From assembly GCA_964470195.1 (NCBI GenBank), contig CAYYBG010000032.1, positions 1 through 22,334 of the forward strand: a stretch of DNA of 22,334 nt, in the 5' to 3' direction. How positions within the stretch are numbered: the stretch's first letter is position 1; the number at the start of each line of letters is the position of its first letter. The position numbers and the translations under genes are program-made. The notes beneath the pieces are model-generated. The model ran no database searches, was not told the origin of the DNA, and saw only the letters and a program-made list of their open reading frames with translations. Source of the DNA: RFPI01 sp964470195. Its GTDB lineage: Bacteria; Pseudomonadota; Gammaproteobacteria; Burkholderiales; Methylophilaceae. Shown piece after piece: positions 17,801 through 22,334 of the stretch.

Positions 17801-18887
17801 AAACAATTGTTTCTTCTTGATCATTCAATTCTGGCTTAACTTCAGTGATACTACCTTTGCCTAGCGTAACCACGCCATTTCTTCTACCAGTAACATTCAC
17901 ACCAACCACATTAGTGCGGTCTTGCGCTATCAAACGAATTGATCCATTGGCTCGAACAGATGTGGATGCAGAGATGGTGCCATTCTGATTGACAGCCAAA
18001 CCCATCATACTGACATTACCCCGGTCAGCAATTAGTTTCCCCAAGTTTGTTGCTGTACCACCTCCATCCACCTCAACAAGAAAACCAGCGGGATCAGCAG
18101 AACCCCTGAGCCAAATTTTCTCACCGGCAGCCAAAATTGTTTGACCTTCTGGGGTTCTAATAATCGCGTTTTCCTCGACCTTGACGTTAGGCGCAAACAG
18201 CATCACCTTGCCATTTTTAGCGGCATTAATTTGCGCCCCACCCTCTACAAGTACTTGTGCATTCTGTATTTTTTGGCTAGCTTCTGGGGATAAATCGAGA
18301 GTTGCTACGAGTGAAAATGCATTGGTAAATGTTTGCTCGTTTACAAATCCATCTTGAAATAATTGATTAGTGATATTCAGCGTACCAGCATAGAGCGAAC
18401 CAACGTTGAATTGGGCATCTTTACCTATGATGATGCCATTAGAGTTAATAAAGTATAGATTCCCAGCAGCATTCACTAGACCATTTAACAAACTTGGGTT
18501 CACATCATGAATTCGATTTAGCATCGACCAACCAGCTTGCATAGTGACATTAAATTCTTGACCTTTAGCCAGATTTAATTGATTAAAATCTACAATGGCT
18601 CGAGGAACTAACTGTTCAAACTGAATTTTATTGGCGTCAGACGCAATCACTCTTGTTGAGTTGCCCACAATATTTTGAATACTAATACCAGCGGGCAGAT
18701 TATCTGCCCATGCAGACCCGACAGCACTAAGTCCGACTAATAACTGAATGAATCGCATCACCCATTTTTTTGTCTGGCGCAGACTTTTATTTTTACTTTT
18801 ACCTTTACTGCCTACAGTGGACTCAGATACGGGCACCAAAGCATTCAAAAAAAGACTGAAAATCAATTTATAGCGATTTTTATTCAT
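8823..18887 (-). CDS. Giant filamentous-haemagglutinin-type TpsA exoprotein with DUF3739-like C-terminal region
   Basis: Secreted or surface-bound beta-helical exoprotein of 3354 residues, the cargo of the TpsB encoded 48 bases upstream. Seen: an extended signal peptide (MNKNRYKLIFSLFLNALVPV, then a basic stretch and a second hydrophobic core; cleavage after AWA, residue 61), a hallmark of two-partner and autotransporter exoproteins; a TPS secretion domain (about 62-310) with NPSLLNG at 130-136 and NSNGIIIG at 148-155 (the usual NPNGI is NSNGI here); then thousands of residues of degenerate beta-helix repeats (patterns such as GGNITLGD, INLNADQIVLGAN, GTININAAGSMLLDG). Near the C-terminus a helical patch (about 3021-3103, LTKFMRSLTGNQSLDESQAL to AYDAIAKLFPVE) followed by more beta-helix matches what I remember of DUF3739. 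The tail is very charged (GEKEEDKEKK). I see no cysteine, no RGD motif and no C-terminal toxin or VENN marker. Function is probably adhesion or matrix/biofilm building; the ligand is unknown. Confidence 0.92.
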   Translation of the reverse strand: MNKNRYKLIFSLFLNALVPVSESTVGSKGKSKNKSLRQTKKWVMRFIQLLVGLSAVGSAWADNLPAGISIQNIVGNSTRVIASDANKIQFEQLVPRAIVDFNQLNLAKGQEFNVTMQAGWSMLNRIHDVNPSLLNGLVNAAGNLYFINSNGIIIGKDAQFNVGSLYAGTLNITNQLFQDGFVNEQTFTNAFSLVATLDLSPEASQKIQNAQVLVEGGAQINAAKNGKVMLFAPNVKVEENAIIRTPEGQTILAAGEKIWLRGSADPAGFLVEVDGGGTATNLGKLIADRGNVSMMGLAVNQNGTISASTSVRANGSIRLIAQDRTNVVGVNVTGRRNGVVTLGKGSITEVKPELNDQEETIVSQPFKTSEVLIEGSMINIDGAISAKGGNVTVRAEFDASPLLSSLSNNPVNNGATRRIMLGENGIIDVSGVNAIAPMSRNQLEIQLFSDQLKDAPILRGGELFRSTVYVDARKGTDLFDIQPFLDLKPVTVAERLVNAGNVNLVTSQELILSPGSLINVSGGSTTYTAGTIKESQLSFDGKLVPISQAVPGVPYDTIADTYTSNHPRWGSGETLVVGGSSEYVASYFEGANAGTVNLTTPVSIERTNALLMSGQLLAHTRVSTQQLINHDIPLGGQLIASARNLTVDAQASQLPNQFDFSDVLPNANNFNTIINTDFLDNGFNRIDFSKVDQITINQQINLNAHGSLVIGTPISGTVANLNANINAPNSNLTLQSFKTNISDNVVISTAGRFTNDRPGVAGRFTEQLARDGGNITLGDTSFGQNVKLDASAGASVDYLGHFEGGHAGNISFKTYDALPENLILQSYGFDRGGDLSIVFGDTAFKRDLYVASNLAQSPTDISLSAEFFSQGGFAKYKVQAFNVNIGDNQGTDQTLYSKMQNWTMQSGFANSSGQAMTGVAKVSSLPNFTRQASSLWFESPTSPSEESAFNLGVVTLASNTTLLTDIGGGVTLRAGKQVNVLGSINTPSGNIDLSINDVNSDVAELPNQMVFIGENASLVARGSTITLPDSRSNFLNKQVLAAGTININTRQSALLKGAVVMKQGALMDVSGASVVTDMQTSTGVSRETLFGSAGTININAAGSMLLDGHFLAQASGSGQDGSLNLTYIPIPFSQQQAFPFGSGNFYLTNNQQMTTQGISLGDPLKNNQLSASLESVTYLKGQLSADQIEQAGFANLSIKTYLDVPTAASRFVVSESADLMIAGNMMIDSPVTQVLNQSNVSMTAGHITLRSPTQVINQSLRDSVSNEMGNGNLSLYANQVYLDGVTTINGVNQTNINTHYDVHGQGARSQVQFSQLATDGGLITNGQLNITARQIYPESGGRLSFVALGENSQININPSQLQAAPILSAGGTLNLEASVINSNGVLTAPFGVINLNADQIVLGANSVTSVSANNLIIPFGVTTTAGEVFNPQQGQSRPLVESEINLQAANIDLKQNAVLDLSAGGDMFAYEWIPGLGGSSDALAQPNTYAIIPNLNQAYAPRDLNMTQSSAAVMLGKTIFLNSGGDFPAGEYTLLPARYALVPGAFVVQLKPNASLLPGQVLPQADGSILTTGYFGDFSTRSRDAEFSTFSIYSGALFRPAQGEVFKGPSQYALTNASSFFKDPAKTEDLFVSYTPSDVARLSLRASQLVFDANVIANKINGGRGLTVDIAADSIRIVKDKDNTDVQSLQIATSEINRLGAESLLLGGVREKNSNDSDQITTVATRVSFENDANSIITIPELIASAKQHVTVNDGAVISTGNRTNNAPNKYLLSSGDGALLALSSTQNLSLTRQSTSANATQGELLIGNNSQLSAGNSAILDATYQVRLDGSLSLQDQGSLSLGANRIILGEGPANLRGLKISNEIISTFGNLSSLVLNSYGNVETFGSLNLGAENLNLTINAAGIVGNVAVGGSDGTVAITANQLVLKNTQLAAITNSASPANALNLNANTVILEGNNTNLLAGNAQFNIQGYGQLNINANDVRVKHTGSTHFDVDQINMRVGRIAAESGAVYTINGTGLMQTEQISPSSVLANDVFAGILTLQANDLVVGTRVESASGIITLRAQDNLRLNTQANVIADSKVLAFADVSRPMPAGQVNLVSVNGDIMIDAGASVTVNASGNANAGILNLQAQQGSLQLNGLLQGSASGAGKGGSLNVDVGTLANFSVTNSRAEGFDFSRDYRVRQGDVEITGTGNLALTAEHIKVTADTGQISVSGSLDTQQSRSGTIGLFAQNGLTLLQTARLDASTPEGSEKGGRIDLQTSSGVMNLQSNSVIDVGIGETGAGGTLHLRAPRTGSGSGNGVAVEPLLANIIGADKTILEAFRVFNGVSTLTSGSSVGATLGFTAISNDVSSFMANRSAIESALGKSGDASFQLQAGVEIRNNGNMTIGASAVDWNLYPSTDPRTVNDVGVISLRATGNLQFNGSLSDGFTTANRNLVSTSVAGLLAEHTWSYRLIAGADTQSANLLNTNQSTLVNGSSTTGNLILANDKVIRTGSGFIDIATGGDLRLSNQGSVIYTAGRRADVMSEFTPPPSNLQPLYLQDGGDISIVSQRNIVGAEANTGRQFVNQWLFRQGGGTTSRDTSWWIRPDLFRQGLATFGGGDISVHADGDILNFSAATATTARFDNFVSSGSQPTGNYVINGGGNLNIKAEGNITNGTYFVAKGEGSLRAGLGIEPSNGGLGTVLALQDGSFDVAANKNIYISTTFNPTMVNQASANTTSLDSTGANSNFNSYSPAARVRVISSSGNVSYGNGDDVFSRTTGLYNNADLSLFFGNNPSKLELTSFSGDITFGRTSSLNNLVMLPASDGQLSLLAAKNISLGNIKMSDADINVLPSINKPLNLIVVNAFNRLINTHSATLLHRDDSTPALIIADEGNIVSDNRVVTIPKATKVIAGGDISNINFGFQNNLSSDITLLRAGRDINTRNVIIGGPGELLVQAGRNVDLIYPEITTVNSTGNAGSSSAIMRNTFAAFANPALPSNGASITLEAGTGNGGDLSNFISQYLLPTGPGPEVIKNDAELLAAYRSITASSLTKFMRSLTGNQSLDESQALTLFTQQSAEIQTVFVNRHLITELVSSGRDFAKTGNHQRAYDAIAKLFPVESTGNILLFNSKVSTNSGGSVDLIAPNGFINVGVPGQGGNIGIITEKGGEIRSLSNGDFQVNQSKVITQFGSDITIWSTNGTIDAGRGSKTATSIPERIVQTDAFGNTIIEVRGVAAGSGIRSQSYDPDGPNGPLIEPLKGNVALIAPIVDAGEAGIEAGDLLIVAPVVLNAANIQVQGVSAGVPLASSSGIGGVSAGLSPDAVNSATQAVAKSVQNSDSSNAQKPKLPSIISVDVIGIGEKEEDKEKK

Positions 18888-18935
18888 ATGAATTCTTTCT
18901 TGGCTAACTTAGGTTGATGGGTAAATTAATCACTT

Positions 18936-20690
18936 CTACCACTCATACCCTAATCTGAAATGTACTCGCTTATCCCCAGCATTCACTTGCATGGTATCTT
19001 GCAAAGCTTGCGCATAATCTAGATATGCAAACATACCTTTGTTGGTTTTTAATTTAATCCCTAAACCTGTCGAACTAATATGTTGTGCAGATTGGTTTGT
19101 TGCTGAGTTATATACTTTTACGATGCCTGCATCATAAAAGGCAAACATGTAGAAATCTTTTAAAGAATCCGCAATGGTTTGTTGAGTTAGATATTTTTTG
19201 AGAGGTGGAGTGCGCAACTCTAATGCTAGTTGAACACCATTATCACCAAGCATGGATGACTCCAGATACCCTCTTACGCTATCCACCCCTCCAACAGCAA
19301 ATTGTTCAGGGGCAATCAAGGCCACGCTAGACAGTTGTGCTTGCATCCTTGCTTGAACTGTCCAATCATATGGGAAACGTTGTAAATGCTTTAATTCACT
19401 GCGCAGATAAGCATAATTCGGTTTCGCATTTTGGCGACGATAGCTAAACTCTTCTTCGGTGTTACCCATGCCTCTTGGTGCGGCACTCATAGTGACATTC
19501 ATTTGAGTTTGGAATGTGTCCGTTTGAATCGTTCCATCGTAGCCAAGGGAGAAGCCCAAATAAGAAACTGGAGAGTTGATAGTTGTATCTGCACCAAGCA
19601 ACACAACGCTTTCTTTAAAGTTTTTATAATCCACTCCCATGGTGATGCTGTGATAAAACTGATTGAAACCTTTGAGTGGATGAATATAACGAGCACCTAC
19701 AATTTCACCTCGACCAATCACGTTCACGTCACCTACTGCGGCGATGTCACTGTCAGAGACGACTGCATACATTGCAAAATAATCCCCATTTTGTCTGGGG
19801 ATTACATAAGTCCCAGAAAACACCTTAACCTCATTAAAGTCTTCTGGTGATGTTTGAAAAGAAAGCCCGATACTATGATCTTCTTGCCACAAGTTCTCGT
19901 ACCGTAAGGAACCATTCAATCGAGTGCGCGTTGTACTAGGTGCATATCGATCGTTAAGTTCTAAATTACCATGCAGAGGTAATTTATCCTGTACTTGCAA
20001 ATCAACCTCCACCTTACCTGGTGACTTTCCAGGCCTTAGTACAGGCGAAACCTGGCGATTTTGGGTACGATTGACTGTATCTAATTGAGCTTGTGCCGTT
20101 GGAAAATGTGGAACTTTCCCTTCCTCAAAGGCTTGCACACGTGACTTCAAAGATTTATGCGTAGTAAATTTTGCATCCTTAATCCGCAGGCGCTCAACCT
20201 CTCCCTCAGTCACCAACAACTTCACCACTCCATGATCTACATTTTGCTCAGGGATACTCACACTGACTGTCAGATACCCTTGATTTTGATAAGCCTGCTC
20301 TAGCGCTGAGCGTGCTTTTTCAACATCATCTATGGTTTTTTCCTCGCCCAAAAAGGGATAAACAGCCTGTTCAATGTGGGTTTTTTTGAGAACGGAATTA
20401 CCGTCAACGACAAACTCAAATATATTAAACGTAAGAACAGGTTTGGAATTAGCCTCAGCAACCTTTGCCTCTGTAGCTTTAGTTTGAGTACTAGCGGGAT
20501 CAACAATCCGCTCATTGCTTTCAACCACATTCAAATTTGATTCGTTGACTAATGAGTTTGTTCGATTTTGATCATTACCATCAGTTGCAGCTTGTTCAGG
20601 CAACCCTGCCCATGCATTTGCAAAAACAAATAAACAAAGCAATAAAACTATTGATCGAAAAAAATTCAAATTTAGGGTTTGCAAATGCAT
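18936..20690 (-). CDS. TpsB outer-membrane transporter (ShlB/FhaC/HecB family)
   Basis: Omp85-superfamily transporter that threads its TpsA partner across the outer membrane. ATG 20690 is preferred over an in-frame TTG at 20702 because it begins a normal signal peptide (MHLQTLNLNFFRSIVLLLCL, cleavage after ANAWA); neither has a visible Shine-Dalgarno sequence. The mature protein (about 584 residues in total) has a low-complexity N-terminal linker (about 35-90), a first POTRA domain (about 90-170 in TTG numbering, with NIFEFVVDGNSVLKKTHIEQ and ALEQAYQNQGYLTVSVSIP), a second POTRA (about 172-240, RVQAFEEGKVPHFPTAQAQLD), and a 16-strand-type barrel. The barrel carries VRGYLESSMLGDNG, the conserved VRGY motif of the loop that enters the pore, and ends in RLGYEW with a terminal aromatic residue. 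Its gene is followed closely by tpsA, the standard TPS arrangement; its promoter should lie in 20691-20788. Confidence 0.93.
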   Translation of the reverse strand: MHLQTLNLNFFRSIVLLLCLFVFANAWAGLPEQAATDGNDQNRTNSLVNESNLNVVESNERIVDPASTQTKATEAKVAEANSKPVLTFNIFEFVVDGNSVLKKTHIEQAVYPFLGEEKTIDDVEKARSALEQAYQNQGYLTVSVSIPEQNVDHGVVKLLVTEGEVERLRIKDAKFTTHKSLKSRVQAFEEGKVPHFPTAQAQLDTVNRTQNRQVSPVLRPGKSPGKVEVDLQVQDKLPLHGNLELNDRYAPSTTRTRLNGSLRYENLWQEDHSIGLSFQTSPEDFNEVKVFSGTYVIPRQNGDYFAMYAVVSDSDIAAVGDVNVIGRGEIVGARYIHPLKGFNQFYHSITMGVDYKNFKESVVLLGADTTINSPVSYLGFSLGYDGTIQTDTFQTQMNVTMSAAPRGMGNTEEEFSYRRQNAKPNYAYLRSELKHLQRFPYDWTVQARMQAQLSSVALIAPEQFAVGGVDSVRGYLESSMLGDNGVQLALELRTPPLKKYLTQQTIADSLKDFYMFAFYDAGIVKVYNSATNQSAQHISSTGLGIKLKTNKGMFAYLDYAQALQDTMQVNAGDKRVHFRLGYEW

Positions 20691-20788
20691 TAGATATAAC
20701 AATGTTGAGAATAGATGCTTATTATCGGTCTGAATTATGACAACTTCATGAAGGGGATTAGTCTAATAATCACGTAATTAGTTACGCT

Positions 20789-20823
20789 AAAAAAAAGCAC
20801 ACCCAAAATTAGGGTGTGCTTTT
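20789..20823 (-). terminator. Strong intrinsic terminator after the secreted solute-binding-like gene
   Basis: The 12-base arms 20793-20804 (AAAAGCACACCC) and 20812-20823 are perfect complements around a 7-base loop. On the minus strand the stem runs into eight Ts (20796-20789). It lies about 43 bases after the stop at 20867, so the upstream gene is insulated from tpsB. Confidence 0.93.
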
Positions 20824-20866
20824 ATAAGAAATTGATTTAATGATTAATTATATAAAATCAATTGAT

Positions 20867-22333
20867 TTATTGTGCTGGAAATTCAATCGGTGTCGCACAG
20901 TTGCTTCCAAAATTAGTCATCTTAGCTATTTCTACTCCATATGTACAAGATGAACCGTTACCAGGATTGAGGGTTAGACCACGAGGGAAAGTTGTGCAGG
21001 TTTCAGCAGGAGGATTTTTTAATTGAGCAGTGATTTCGTTTAAAACGGAAGCTTCAAAAGCAGTCTTTGGATGCTGCCCATCTGCACGGATGAACTGTCT
21101 CATTTCCATATGAAATTTATAATCACCTTTAGCTGCGGACTTACGACCAGAGGCTACATCATCTGCTTCTGGATGAACACCATCAAGTTTAATATAGCGA
21201 TAACCATTACTGGAAGATGAATCGGTACGCCAGTTATTCTCCACCGACAGAATACCAATTGCAAATTGGTCAGCAGCATTCCCAGCATTAGATGCGTTAG
21301 TAAGTGCAGTTTTTACGTTACCAGAACCCGAATGAAGAGTAACTTCATAACTGCCTGATACTGAATTAGATGCATCAGATGGCTGAAGTGCTTGGTTTAC
21401 TCCACTTGCACAAGGATTTTTTAGGAAAAATGCATTTGAGCTTGCTTGTGTACCTGATGTTTCGGCGCGACGGGCAATGATCACTTTTGCTGTATTACCA
21501 GGCAACAAAACATCCCAAGTAGTCGTACCATTGGCTGCTATCAAGCTTGCGTATTGAGAACTATTAATGTTGGGAGCATTGACTGGATCGAATGCATTAC
21601 CAACATCCGCAAGACCCTGAGCAGTTTGAAGGGCACGATATAAAGGTATACTTACCGCCACACCAAATACCTGACCAACACCCACTTCGGATTCTGTACC
21701 CTTCGATGATACATTACCACCGCCAATGTTTGCTGGGAATAGCGCAGCTTCAACGTCTGAATATCCACCAACAGGACGCTGAGGGCCAAGAGTATCAGCA
21801 GATAATGCTGTTTGGTTGAATGTATTGTCAGCAGATGAGGCTGTTCCACCTGGCCCTGAAAGGGCTCTCCCTACCAGGGTACAGCCTTTATAAACTAATG
21901 CATTGTTTTTTGAGTTTGCATTATCTGTATATGATGCGGAAGCTGTACAACCGTTACCTGTGCCAACATATTTAACTCGGGCTAACACTGAATTGACAGT
22001 ATGAGGTGTGTAAGCGTTTAAAGAACCACCGTCGAGCGTATGATATAACACTGAAACCTTTCCTCCGCGCTTACATGCGTAAGCGCTAAAGTTACCAATT
22101 GATCCTGGTCTTAAGTTTGTTGTTCCAGATTGACTAGAAAATATTGTATTAGTGTCCACATCACAGCCTCGTACCCAACCCTCATATACTGTCTGTGTTG
22201 GGGCTGTAGCGCCTGTAATCCATGCCTGTTGAAGTGTTGCCGCAGTGTTAGCCGCATCAATTTCAGCAACCGTCACGGGAGCTGCATAAGAAATAGCTGA
22301 AGAACTTAATCCTGCAACAATCATAGCTATCTG
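20867..22333 (-). CDS. Secreted protein with solute-binding-like features, eight cysteines; 5' end outside the window
   Basis: The frame stays open to the window edge (codons for Q-I-A precede the first visible ATG, 22324), so the start is probably outside. Counting from that ATG, 485 residues are visible, beginning with the end of a signal peptide (MIVAGLSSSAISYAA, then PVTVAEIDAA). Eight cysteines (54, 84, 126, 148, 305, 443, 460, 476) suggest up to four disulfides in an exported protein. I do not recognise a named family. Three segments resemble PstS-like periplasmic phosphate-binding proteins: ARRAETSGTQASSNAFF (284-300), like the R-x-x-SGT-x-x-F ligand loop; FAIGILSVEN (354-363), like the IGY segment; and YRYIKLDGVHPEADD followed by DYKFHMEMRQF (375-411), like the IDGV-P ... 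YP-x-x-R region. A PBP-like fold is therefore inferred, not shown. It is closed off by a strong terminator before tpsB. The low charge and high Ser, Ala, Asn and Gly content suit an extracellular protein. Confidence 0.65.
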   Translation of the reverse strand, partial: QIAMIVAGLSSSAISYAAPVTVAEIDAANTAATLQQAWITGATAPTQTVYEGWVRGCDVDTNTIFSSQSGTTNLRPGSIGNFSAYACKRGGKVSVLYHTLDGGSLNAYTPHTVNSVLARVKYVGTGNGCTASASYTDNANSKNNALVYKGCTLVGRALSGPGGTASSADNTFNQTALSADTLGPQRPVGGYSDVEAALFPANIGGGNVSSKGTESEVGVGQVFGVAVSIPLYRALQTAQGLADVGNAFDPVNAPNINSSQYASLIAANGTTTWDVLLPGNTAKVIIARRAETSGTQASSNAFFLKNPCASGVNQALQPSDASNSVSGSYEVTLHSGSGNVKTALTNASNAGNAADQFAIGILSVENNWRTDSSSSNGYRYIKLDGVHPEADDVASGRKSAAKGDYKFHMEMRQFIRADGQHPKTAFEASVLNEITAQLKNPPAETCTTFPRGLTLNPGNGSSCTYGVEIAKMTNFGSNCATPIEFPAQ

Positions 22334-22334
22334 T

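Noticed and set aside
18882..18893. Perfect 12-base palindrome ATTCATATGAAT over the tpsA start codon
   Set aside because: Short AT-rich palindromes are common in this composition and there is no second copy or other sign of an operator.
20703..20790. Sigma-70 promoter hexamers for tpsB (GATAAT with ATGAAG 17 bases upstream)
   Set aside because: The -10 is fair but the -35 matches consensus poorly; not strong enough to list as a promoter.
20831..20862. Inverted repeat ATTGATTT / AAATCAAT near the end of the secreted-protein gene
   Set aside because: An 8-base, nearly all-AT stem with a 16-base loop would be unstable, and a far better terminator lies just downstream.
21232..21246. VENN tetrapeptide in the secreted protein (residues 361-364) as a CdiA-type toxin marker
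   Set aside because: It lies in a segment resembling a solute-binding fold, not after a TPS exoprotein; no toxin or immunity gene follows, so it is a chance match.

Overview
The window looks like a chromosomal segment of a Gram-negative bacterium, most likely a moderately AT-rich betaproteobacterium (possibly of the Methylophilaceae/Nitrosomonadales type). This rests on an outer-membrane gene set (TpsB, porin, TonB), the style of the lipoamide dehydrogenase, and the overall composition. The genus is an inference; no rRNA or tRNA is present to settle it.

Layout. Positions 2-955 (+) hold the 3' two thirds of lpdA (dihydrolipoamide dehydrogenase), a housekeeping gene that ends in a hairpin terminator. 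Everything from 1128 to the right edge lies on the minus strand. In transcription order it is: a secreted, cysteine-containing protein resembling a periplasmic/extracellular solute-binding fold (5' end cut by the window) with a strong terminator; tpsB (two-partner secretion outer-membrane transporter); tpsA (a 3354-residue filamentous-haemagglutinin-type exoprotein) with a terminator; an ExbB/TolQ-type channel protein carrying a periplasmic DUF2341-LamG extension; two tandem ExbD proteins; a TonB-like protein; a short leader ORF; a putative outer-membrane porin; a secreted coiled-coil protein; a parvulin-type peptidyl-prolyl isomerase; and a type IV prepilin peptidase.

How the genes may work together. 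TpsB/TpsA form a classical two-partner secretion pair. The ExbB-ExbD-ExbD-TonB set forms a complete proton-motive-force transducer, yet no TonB-dependent receptor lies beside it; its only outer-membrane neighbours are the porin and TpsB. The periplasmic coiled-coil protein and the parvulin could serve as scaffold and chaperone. The most interesting reading is a dedicated energised surface module around a giant exoprotein, with a solute-binding-like secreted protein at its head. The linkage is visible; the functional coupling is hypothesis.

Sequence quality. A 100-N assembly gap (4128-4227) splits the porin gene, but it is flanked by two identical 55-base copies. Deleting the gap and one copy restores a single open frame, so the gap is almost certainly an artefact and the porin gene is intact. 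No CRISPR array, insertion sequence, tRNA or rRNA was recognised. No intergenic stretch exceeds 300 bases.
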